DNA from: Sciurus carolinensis
Taxonomy: Eukaryota; Chordata; Mammalia; Rodentia; Sciuridae
Assembly (NCBI RefSeq): GCF_902686445.1
Contig: NC_062220.1
Location: forward strand, 96,100,143-96,164,142
Reading direction: 5' to 3'
Length of the DNA: 64,000 bases
The translations under genes were made by a program, and so were the position numbers. The first letter of the stretch is position 1; the number at the start of each line of letters is the position of its first letter. Below the pieces are notes generated by a model. The model was not told the origin of the DNA, ran no database searches, and saw only the letters and a list, made by a program, of their open reading frames with translations. This document shows, piece after piece, positions 26,901 to 38,900 of this stretch.

Positions 26901-29900
26901 CCTTCCTCTTTTCTACTGGTTTTCCTTCTATTTATTTTATTTTTAAAAATATATTTAGTTGTAGATGAACACAATATCTTTATTTAATTAATTTATTTTT
27001 ATGTAGTGCTGACGATCGAACCCAGTGTCTCACATATGCGAGGCGAGCACTCTACCACTGAGCCACAATCCCAGTCCTATTTATTTTTTAATTGGTGCTT
27101 TGTAGGTAAATATAAAGATGAATTCACTGTGGTATACTCATATATGTACGTAGAAAAATTTGGGCATTTTCATTCTGCAGTTCTTCCCTTTTCCTGTCAG
27201 TTGATTCACTCAATTTGAGCTTGCTACTGGGTCCAATCTCTAACACCACATTGAGAGAAGATTAATCCCAGTAATTACAGCCACTTCAGAACAATGCCTT
27301 ACACTAATAGATATTTTTTTAAAAAGCTCATTAACAATGTTCTCCAGCAATTCACTAATCTGAGGTAAATTGGAGTAATTTTCTTGAATGGGTTGGGCAA
27401 TTATATAATATGGAAAGTAAAAATTGTTTTTAAACTGTATTTGGTTCTTTGGTCAGCTCCTTTCCCACTGCTTTGATTCTGGGCTGTGGAATAGTTGAGA
27501 CTATTTTCCCGCCACCATTTTCTGGAAGTTGATTTATTTATGTATGTAGGTATGTTCTTGGTCAGGTTTTTAAAATAGAGTGTTTTATGTCTGGGGTGTC
27601 AATTACTGTGCAGTTTGTTTATTCTCAGTTCTGACCCTAAGGCTTTGATCTTGTTAGGGGAGTGTATGAAGAGCTTCACTGCAGGGTTTCACACCTTTCT
27701 AGGCTGGAGGGCTCCGATACCCTCCTCTTTCTGAGAGTTACCAAACCAGTTCTGAGGCAAGGAGACTGGACTGTGTCAGCCTAGCCTTCAACCCTTTTTA
27801 GACTTGTAAGAGTTGACTCAGGGCTCACCAGAGTTGGTCTGATTTTAATTGGTCTCAGTTCTTAACCCCCAACCTGAAGGATATGAAAAATAACAACCCC
27901 CAAGACAGGGAAATGACACCCTCCCCACCAAACTGTCTGACCCAGAGGAAGAGGGAAGAGGAAGGCAATAATTAATCCTCTCCCAACAAATCATTTCCTA
28001 GTAACAATGGGCCCCGGTGGGGGTGGGGGTGGGGGTTTGGAACAAACATTCATCCCTTCCAAACCACAATGGGTCCTGAAAGGAGGAGGCAGATACTGAA
28101 TGCTGGACCCTGGACTTTCATCCTTTCCGGTCCCTGATGAGTCCCTGGAAGGAGAAAAGCAAATAGTGAAGCTCTAGGTAACAATGGGTTCCAGAGGAAG
28201 AAGATAAAACAGTGAACTCTGGCTGAGTTCTGAGCTTTCATCCCTTCCCAGTAACAATAAGTTTTGGACATTTTACAACTTTTTTCCTGATTGTCCAAAC
28301 CAACACATTCTGCTTCAGTCCCCAATGATTGATTCACCCTCATTGTAACCTATTAAACTCAGAACCTTCTGTAACTGGCAGCCATTTTCTATTTAGAAAG
28401 TGTGCCCCTCCAGTGCCTGATTGATTGACTCTGCTACAGAATAAAGGAAAGTCTGCTGATCCTTTTGAGGTCTCCTTCCATCTCAGTTGTTTGTGTTTCC
28501 ATCATGGTGCCAAAGCCATTTTGGTTATTTTTGCTTACACATCCCGTATCCCCCAAGTGTCAGCCAGGAGCCTGGCTCCTCATCCCAGAAGTCAGATCAC
28601 AGGTTTTGAGTGAAAGAGTTTTTGCTGTTCTTAGCTTTGTGGATTCAATTTGCCAGTGCTTTCTTTTTTTTTTAATTTTTTTTTAGTTTGTTTTAACTAG
28701 TTGTATATAACAGTGGAATGCATTTATACATTTTGGTAGATCATACATAAAAGGAGTGTAATTTCTCATTTTCTGATTGTACATATTGTAGGATCACATA
28801 GATCATGCAGTCATATATGTACATGAGGTAATAATGTCTGTTTCACTCTACTATCATTCCTTCCCCACACCCCTTCCCCTCCCTTCACTCTCCTCTGTCT
28901 AATATAAAGTAACTCTATTCTTCCCTATCCCCTCCTCCTTATTGTGAATTAGCTTCCACATATCAGAGAAAACATTTGACCTTTGGTTTTTTGGGTTTGG
29001 CTTATTTCACTTAGCAAGATATTCTCTAACTCCATCCATTTACCAGCAAATGCCAGAATTTCATTCTTCTTTAAAGCTGAGTGATATTCCATCATGTATA
29101 TATACCACATTTTCTTTATCCATTCATCTATTGAAGGGCATCTAGGTTGGTTCCATAGTTCAGCTATTGTGAATTGAGCTGCTATAAACATTGATGTGGC
29201 TGCATCACTGTAGTATGCTGATTTTGTCCTTTGGGTGTAAACTGAGGAGTGGGATAAATAAGTCAAATGGTGAAAATGCAAATCAAAACTACTCTAAGAT
29301 TTCATCTCACTCCAATCAGAATGGCAATTATTAAGAATACAAGCAACAATAAATGTTGATGAGGATGTGGGGAGAAAGGTACACTCATACATTGCTAGTG
29401 GGAATGCATAATGGTGTAACCATTAAGGAAAGTAGCTGGTGCTGTTTTTATTCACTCTTGGGGAGATATTGTGACCCTGAAGACCTTATTCCATTTCCCA
29501 AAAGGCTAAACTGTATGGATTTAAAGGATGTTTGTTTTAGTTATCTTTTTTTGCTGCTGTGGCTAAAAGACCTGACAAGAAAAAATTTAGGGGAGGAAAA
29601 GTTTATATAGGGGTTCACAGTTTCAGAGGTCTCAGTCCATAGAAGGCCAGCTCCATTCCTTGGGACTTGTGGTGAGGCAGAACATCATGGTGGAAGAGTG
29701 TGACAGAGGGATCAGGAAGCAGAGAGAGCCCAAGCACAGCTCATCAAAAGCACACCCCAAAGGCACACCTCCAATGATCCACCTTCTCCAGCTACACCCT
29801 ACCCACCTTCAGTTACCACTCAGTTAATCTCATCAGGACATTAATTCACTGATTGGGTTAAGGTTCTCACAATCCAATCATTTCACCCCTGAAACTTCCT

Positions 29901-32900
29901 ACATTGTCTCACACATGAGCTTTTGGGGGACACCTCACATACAAGCCATAACCATGTTAAAAATATGGCTCATTAGGCGTAAAGAAGTTGGGGTTTGAAG
30001 TCAAAAGGAAGGCTACAATATTCAAAGGGTGGGAGGAGAGGAAGTGGAAGCAAGGTAATGCCTTAGGGCCCTAAAAAGGGAGGAAGTGAAGGAGTAGAAG
30101 AGAGAGAAGATCTGTTGCTATTAGAGAATGGAGGAGAAGAGGAGTAATAAAGCAAGGAAACAAGAAGAGCAGAAGAAAATCACCCCCCCTTCAACCAAAA
30201 TTAAAATAAAACAAAACACCAAATAAAAAAGTCACTACCTCTTAGAAAAACAGAATGAAATAGTAAAAGGCTAATAAAAGTAAAAGAAATGATAAAATAG
30301 AAAAAGAAATAAAACCAGAAACATATGTATATTATATAGACTTGAATCAATCAGCAAATATAACCAGAAAAAGCAAAATAATACTAGTAATTAATAAAGG
30401 AAAAGAATAAAAATAAAAAATCTTAATTAAAAATGCTTAAATTTTTCCACTGAGGTAGCTGAAGTTGAATATCTACATCCTATTCTAGACTGTCTTTCTT
30501 CCAGACTGTCCTTCTGTGCCTCATTTCTTGGGCTGTGTGCCCCTTAGAAGGAGCTAGTGCTAGGTGATATTAAACCCAACCTCCTTGTTTTGATTTTCAT
30601 CTTGCCTCTTGCTAGAGAAGATTGGAAGTATAGCTGGTTGAGATGGCTCTCAGCTTCTCTGTTCGCCAGAGCAGGGGGATGGAACTGGAAGTACATTCAA
30701 TTGGAATTTTGATCAGGCGTCTTAAATTGCTGCACTTCCTGGTTAGAAGTGGTGTTGGGATCTATTTGGGAAGTTCTGGGTGCTGAGTTCAAACTCTAAA
30801 TTGAGCTTTGGACCCTTGTTTGGAGCAGGTATTCTGGAGTGATCCAATCCTTGCATCTCTAGGACTGGGTAGATGTCCATCTCAGCTGGGCATCTGGGTT
30901 TCTAGAGTCCCTGCCGAGTTCTACTTTCAGGGTGGAGTGACAGATCTCTCTCTATTCTACCATCTCCCTTCCTTTAGTTTATAACAATCTTAAATAATAT
31001 TTTGCATTTCAACAGTTTACAAGAATGTCTGGAACGACAACAGATATCTCAGTTTTGTGATATTGAAGATGATGCAACTAATGTTGTTAAGTTCCTTGAT
31101 ATCTTCTTTCCTGATTTTAAATTAATGAAAAGTAGGAACTTGGAAAGGACACTGGCCCTACTGCGACCAGATCTCGTTCAAGAAAGGAAAGGTAGGGAAT
31201 CAGCACAAATTGTTTAAGTACTTTGTAGAAAGGATGACTATTAACTTACTAATTCTTAGTAATAATGAACAAAACATTTTTTAAAGAGTTTGTGAAGAAT
31301 TTTTTAACCTATACTTGTCAAAGTTGATGTTGCCATTGTAGGAATTATTGTGTAGGTGAGATTAGAAGCTTTCTTGTTTGAAATGCCTCAATTCAGAGTT
31401 GGGGTCAACCCTAATTGAGTGTGACTGGAGGGCTGGGATGTAGCTCTGGGGGAGAATGCTTGCCCAGCATGTGGGAGGCTTAGGTTTCCCTTCCTAGCAC
31501 TGAAAAAAAATGTTTGAACAGTGTGATTTGAATAAGATATTTTACCAAGTCTATTTCTTCATTTGTAAAATTCAGAAGATTAAAATGCAAAAGCATAAAT
31601 TAAGTGCCCGGCATTTTAAGTGTTAGTTATTTTTAACCTCATCCTATGTTCACACAGCACAGTAAATACCACAGGATAAGAAGGTGGATTATAAATTAAT
31701 ACTTAATTCATTTTTAACTTTATATAACTAGTATACAGAAACATAATTGATATTGATCTTTTATTCCCAGATTTACTGAATTCAGTTCTAGGAGCTTTGA
31801 TGTGGTTTCTTTGGGGATTTCTATGTAGAACTGGGTTTCTTAACCTTGGGTCCACTTACATTTTCAGGTATTTCGGTGGGGTGGGAACTGTGACAGGGGT
31901 ATTGTAAAGTGCTCCCTGGGATCCTTGGCCTCTTAATACCAGAAGTTAACAGCATTCCTCAAAGCCCTAGATGTGACGACAACAAAATATCTCCAATGTC
32001 CAATGCTCCTCCAGGGACAGAATCTCTCTGACTGAGAACCATTGATGTGGACAGTGGTATCATTGGCAAAGTGGTATACTTCACCCCTTGCTGTTAGTCC
32101 GTGTGGCTTTTATTCCCTCTGCTTGCCTCATTGGACCAGCAAATACTTCCTGACTGCTGCTGGGCAGGAGCCACCTGGTCCCTAAGGAGTCAGCTCTTAA
32201 CATTAAACAGAGTATCAACTGCCCTTTATCAGACTGGAATTTCCACCCATTTCTCATCTGGGGAGAGTTGTGGTTTTTTTGTTTGTTTGTTGTTGTTTTT
32301 TAATCTTGAATGGAATGACTGTTGTATTTGCTCAAGTATTTTTTTTCTCTGTGTATTGATGTAATTGTGTACCTTTGCTTGGGCTTGACACTTTAATTTT
32401 TGAATGTTGAACAGTTTTGCATTCTCCAGATGAATGCTACTTGTTGTCGTTGTGTAGAATCATTTTTACATATAACTGAATATGACTTGCTAATATTTAA
32501 CTGAGGACTTTTAGTGTCTCTATTCATAAGATATATGTGTGGTTTTCTTTAATGTCTTTATCTGGTCTGGGTGTCAGAGTAATGCAGGCTTTATAAAATG
32601 AGATGGGAAGTAGTCATGCCTCTTCAATTTCTGAAATAGTGTGGCATTGGCTTTTTATCTTCCGTAAATATTTATTAAAATATACCAGTGAAATTATCTG
32701 GGCCTGGAGTTTTCTTTGTTTCAAAGTTTGGTTTTGTTTTCATTTTTGCCTTTCTGCCCTTTTGAATCTTTTAAATTATGTGCATATTATTTTTAATAGA
32801 CTATTTTTGGAATGGTTTAAGATTTATAGAAAAATTAACACAATACTATTTCCATATATCCATATGTGTGCCCACTCCTAGTTTCTCCTGTTATTAACAA

Positions 32901-35900
32901 CTTGTACTATTGTTCTACATTGTTATATTTATTGAACCCATATTATTACAATTTATTAACTAAAGTTCAAAGTTTACATTAAGATTCACTCCTTGCTGTG
33001 TACATTTAAGTGGTTAAGACAAATGTACAATGTCATGTGTCCATTACAGAATCATACAGAAGGAATTACTGTCCTAGAAATCCTGTGTTCACCTACTGAT
33101 CCCTTCTCCCTCTCAACCCCTGGCAACCACTGATCTATTTTCTTTCTCTACAGTTTTTATTTTCCATAACGTGATACCACTGGAATCATACAGTATGTAG
33201 GTTCTTCAGACTGATTTCTTTAATGTAGCAATGTGCAGTTAGGGTTCCTTCATGTCTTTCTGACAGCTTGATAGTTCATTTTTTTTTATTGAATAACTTT
33301 CCTTGGTATGGATATAACAAAGTCTGTTTATCAAATTACGTATCAAGGAAGAGCTTACCTGCTTCTACTTTTTGATTATCATGAATAAAAGAGCCTTAGA
33401 CATTCATATACAGGTTTTTGTGTAGAATAAGCTTTCAACTTCATTGGGTACATAGCTAGGAGCATGATTATTGCATCATGTAGAAACTATGTTTAATCCA
33501 CATAGCTTTGTAAGAAACTGCCAAAATGTGTTTTGAAATAGCTGTTCTATTTCCAATCCCCCCCAGCAATGGGTAAGAGTTCCTGTTTTTCTGCATTCTT
33601 GTCAGCATTTGATATTGTCATTTTTGGGAGTTTATCTATACTATTAGGAACATAATGATATATTACTGTTGTTTTTATTTACAATTCCCTAGTGACATAT
33701 GAGGTCAAGAATTTTTTCATATGCTTACTGATCATGTCTGTATCTTCACCAAAGGAGATACAGGTCCTTCAAAATAACTAGAAAAGAGGACATTGAGTGT
33801 TTGACCACAAAGAAATGATGACTGTGATGAACATTTATTTATTTATTTCACAGAATCTTTTGCCCATTTCCTAATTGAGATGTTTGTTTCATTGGTGAGT
33901 GGTAAATATATTTTTATATCTTGAATATAAGTTCTTTATCATGTATGTGTTTTGCAAATATGTTCTGCATTTATATTTCTGTGGTTTTTGCTGTCTTAAA
34001 AGTTTTAATTTTCTAGAATGTCATATCATTGGAATCCTACAGTGTCTTTTATTGAAAAGTTTGTGTTTTTAATATAGTCCAACTTATTCTTTTTGGAGCA
34101 TGTTTTTTGTGTTGTATCTAAAAACTCATCACCAAACCCAGGATCATCTAGATTTTCTTCTACATTATTTGAAAAGAAAATCCATAAGTTTATTTTACAT
34201 TTCAGTCTGTCATTCATTTGACTTAATTCTTTTAATAGTGTAAGGTCTGAGTCCAGATTGATTGTCTTACATGTAGATGTCTAATTGTCCTAGTCCTATT
34301 TATTGACAGACTACCCTTTCTCCATTTATGACCTTTGCTCCTTTGTCACAAGTCAGGTAAGTATATAGTGTGGTTCTTTTTTCTGAACTTTCTATTCTGA
34401 TTTCCATTTTAATTCATCTGTGGCTTTGAAATGTACTTTGTATAATTTCTAGCCCTTTAAAAGTGTTAAGGTGTGTTTTATGACCAAGTATGCAGTGCAT
34501 CTTCTTAAGTTCCTGTGAACTTAAGAAGAACATGTAGTTTGCTTTTGTAGGATGAAATGTTCTATAAATGTCAATTACATCAAGCTGATTGATGACTATC
34601 TCCTCACACTTTTTTTTGTTTTTGTTTTTTCTTGGTGTATGATAATTCACTGATCAAAGGGCATTGAAGTCTCCAATTGTAGTATGGGGTTTAACTATTT
34701 CTTTTGCAGTTTATCAGTTTTGGCCTCATATATTCATTGCTATTTTGTTAGGCACATGTACATTATGGATTGTTATGCCTTAGAGAATTGACCCTTTTGT
34801 TATCTCTGATAATTTTCTTTATTCTGATTCATATAGCTACTCAGCTTTTTAGAAAATTAGTGTTAGTATACACATATTGTTCTTTATTCCTTTAGTTTTA
34901 AAATTATCTGTGTCTTTATATTAAAAGAGGGAGTCCTGTGAATCCATTTAAAATATATTTATTTGGGGTCCTTTTATTACACTCTGAAAATCTCCTTTAA
35001 GTGACATATTAAAACCATTCACATTTAAAGTGATCATAAATATGGTTGGATTAATACATGCCATGTTTTCTATTCACTGCGATTCTTTCTATTTTCTTTC
35101 CCTTTTAAAATATTCTCTTTTTCTGCCTTCTCTGATTTTGATTGAGCATTTTAAGGTTCTGGTTCTCTCTTCTCTCAGCATATTGCTATGAACTGAATTG
35201 GGCATCCTCAACACAAAGTTCATATGTTAAATGAGGCTGTAAAAATGGGGTCTATGTAGAAAAGGAATAGATCAGCATTGCCTCCACAGCAAATTTTGTC
35301 AAGGTAAGGAGAGACTCTTGGAACTTGGAACTTGGAACTCTTGATTTTTGCTGCCCTCCCCCCTCCTCAAAAGGCCATGTGAGAATGCAGGTAAAAGGTA
35401 GCTCTCTCCAAGCCAGGGAAGGGAGGCCTCACCAGAAACCTGACTTTCTGGTACCTTTATCTTGGACTTCCAACTTTCAGAACTGTTAGAAAACAAATTT
35501 CCATTGTTTAATTCACCCAGTCTGTGGTATTTTATTATGGAAACCCAAGCTGACTAATACACATTAAGTGGTTGCCTTGTAGTTTTCAATATATATTTAT
35601 AACTAATCTAAGTCCACTTTCAAATAACATGTACTTTCTGGGTAGTGCAGGTACCTTATTACAGAGAATTATCACAGAGTGTTCCCAATTCTTCCGTACT
35701 GGACCTTTGATGTTGGAGATGATTCATTTAACTTAGCCATAAGCCATAATTGCCCGATTTAGGACATTAATGCTAATATTACTTTGAGCGAGTAGCTATC
35801 TATTAGCTGAGAGTGTAAGAAACAAAAGCTATTATTCTACCTTCACCTTTGTTTCTCTGAAGTTCCCCCTCTCTAACATTTGCTATTTTCCTTCTCCCTG

Positions 35901-38900
35901 AAGAACTTTCTCTAACCTTATTTTGCAAGTGAGGTCTCCTGATGATATATTCCTTCAGTTTATGGTTGTCTAAGTAAGTCTTTGTTCCTCCTTAGTTTTT
36001 TTTTTTTATTTTTTTATTTTTTACTTGTTCTCTTTAGTTATACGTGACAGTAGAACACATTTTGACATATCGAACATACATGGACTATAACTTCCCAGTC
36101 TTGTGGTTGTACATGATGTGGACTTACACTGGTTGTGTATTCATATATGAACACAGGAACGTTATGTCCCATTCTAGTGTTTTTTCCATTCCCATCCCTC
36201 CCTCCCTTCCCTCCATTCCCCTGGTACAACCTGGTGAACCTCCACCCCACCACCCACCTATTGTGAGTCAGCATCCACATATCAGAGAGAACATTGGCCT
36301 TTGGGTTTTTTGGTATTGGCTTATTTCACTTAGCATGATAACCTACAGTTGCATCCATATACTGACAAATGCCATAATTTCATTCTTCCTTATAGCTGAT
36401 CTATCGGGTCCCCTCTGGCCGCAGAGAGAGACACGACAAATGTCTGAAGCTTTGGAAGTTTATTGTGCACAGTTCCTTTCCTACGCTTCTCTTACCCCTA
36501 GCTTCTGCGCACTCCCAGCTTCCCTTTTCCCAGCTTCTTCCACTCCCGCGTACTCCCTCCTTCCAGCTCAGCTCCAGCCGCTGCTGCTGCTGCCGCCGTC
36601 GCCACCGCCGCCGCCGCTTCCGCTCCGTCCGTTCCGTTCCCCAGCTTCTGCCCCTTCCTCAGCTTCCCACCCCTACTCTCCCACCCACCAGGCTTATATA
36701 CACTTCAACCAATCAGGGGAGAGTACACGAGATAAACGCGGACAGCTGCAGGCACAGGATGGGTACACGAGGGGGCATGCTCTAGTCACATCGTTAACTA
36801 GCCAATCATTGGAATTCGCTGGTTGTTTACTGTGTAGCTGGCCGCTTTTGGCTCAGCGTCAGGCGCCATCTTGACCACGCCCAAGGCTGGGGTTCCCGGG
36901 AACCCCCACACTGATCAATATTTAATTGTGGATATATACCACATTTTCTTTATCCATTCATCTATTGAGGGGCACCTATGTTGCTTCCATAGCTTAGCAA
37001 TTGTGAATTGAGCTGCTCTGAACATTGATGTGGCCACATCAGGATAGTATGCTGATTTAAGTCCTTTCAGTATATGCCTAGGAGTGGGATAATTGGGTCA
37101 AATGGTGTTTCCATTCCAAGTTTTCTGAGGAGTCTCCATACTGCTTTCCAGAGTGGTTGCACCAACTTGCAGTCCCACCAGCAATGTATGAGTGTGCCTT
37201 TTCCCCCACATCATCTCCAACATTTATTGTTGCTTGTATTCTTGATAATTGTGATTCTGACTGGAGTGAGATGGAATCTCAGTATAGTTTCGAATTTGCA
37301 TTTCCCTAATAGCTAGTGATATTTAACATTTTTTCATATATTTGTTGACCATTTATATTTCTTCAATGAAGTGTCTGTTCAGTTCCTTAGTCCATTTATT
37401 GATTAGGTAATTTGTTTTTTGGTGTTAAGTTTTTTGAGTTCTTCATATGTCCTGTAGATTAATGCTCTATCTGAGGTACAGGTGGCAAAATTTTTCTCTC
37501 ATTCTGTAGACTCTCTTAATTGTTTCCTTTGCTTTAAAAAAGCTCTTTATTTTCTCATTTACTTATTTATGATTTTACTTCTTGCACTTTAGGAGTCTTG
37601 TTGAGTGATGAAAACATAATGAAGATTTGGGCCTACTTTTTCTTCTAGTAGATGCAGGGTCTCTGGTCTAATGCTTAGGTCCTTGATCCATTTTGAGTTT
37701 ACTTTTGCACAGGGAGAGAGATAGGGGTCTAATTTCATTTTATTACATATGGATTTTCAGTTTCCCCAGCACCATATTTTGAAGAAGCTATCTTTTCTCC
37801 AATGTATGTTTACAGCACCTTTGTCTAGTATGAGATAACTGTATTTATGTGGGTTTGTCTCTGCATCTTATATTTTGTACCATTGGTCTTTATGTCTGTT
37901 TTTGTTCCAATATCATGTCATTTTTGTTACTATAACTCTGAAGTGTAGTTTAGGGTCTGGTATTATGATGCCTCTTGCTTTTCTTTTCTTGCTGAGGATT
38001 GCTTTGGCTATTCTGGGTCTCTTATTTTTCCAAATGAATTTCATGCCTGTAGTTTCTATTTCTATGAGGAATGTGATGGGAACCTTAATAGGAATTGCCT
38101 TAAATCTGTATAGTGCTTTTGGTAGTATGGCCATTTTGATAATATTTATTCTGCCTGTCTTAGAACATGGGAGATCTTTCCATCTTCTAATGTCTTTTTC
38201 AATTTCTGTTTTAGTGTTCTGTAGTTTTCACTGTAGAAGTCTTTCACCTCTTTTGTTAAGTTGATTTCCAAATATTTTATTTTCTTTGAGGCTATTGTGA
38301 ATGGGACAAATTTCCTAATTTCTTTTTCAGTTGATTCATCACTGATGTATAGGAACACAATTAATTTATCAATGTTAATTTTGTATCCTGCTACTTTGTT
38401 GAATTAATTTATTAATTCTAGAAGTTTTCTGGTGGGGTTTTTGGGGTCTTCTAAATATAGAATCATGTAGTCAGCAAATAGGGATATTTTGAGTTCTTCT
38501 TTTCCTATTTGTATCCCTTTAATTGTTTCTCTTAGTTTTGAAAGATAATTTCACTGGATAAAGAATTCCTTGTTAGTGGATTTTGGGTTTCAGTACTTTG
38601 AATACCTCATTACCCTGTATCCTTACTTGCATTATCTCTAATGTGAAGTCCAGTGAAATTCTTACCCTGCCTTACTTATGGGTAAGTTTTATTTTTTTTT
38701 ATTTTTAATGTTTCCTTCAGGATATTTTTCTTATTTTATTTTTCTTAAGTTTGAAAAAAATGTTCATAAATATAAATGTTTTGATTTTTATCATGCTCAG
38801 TGATCTATGAGCTCCTTGAATATGTTGTTTGGTGTCTCTCATTCATTTTGAAAATTTCTGAGCCGTTATAATTTGAACTATTTCTTCTGCTTTTTCTTCT

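Larger units (their letters stand above)
36000..38530 (-). mobile_element. Younger 5'-truncated L1 nested in L1M, with target-site duplication
   Basis: T run (36001-36023), 3' UTR with polypyrimidine tract, then ORF2 back to the reverse transcriptase region. The minus-strand frame 37913-38134 gives [19 protein letters not shown], which is typical ORF2. It is flanked by CTTAGTTTT at 35991-35999 and 38531-38539, so its target inside the L1M is defined. It is itself split by the LTR at 36402-36910. Confidence 0.9.

Noticed and set aside
26939..27076. tRNA-like A and B boxes
   Set aside because: They belong to a SINE with a tail and target duplication, not a tRNA gene. The same applies to the ID heads at 31427, 59697 and 62640.
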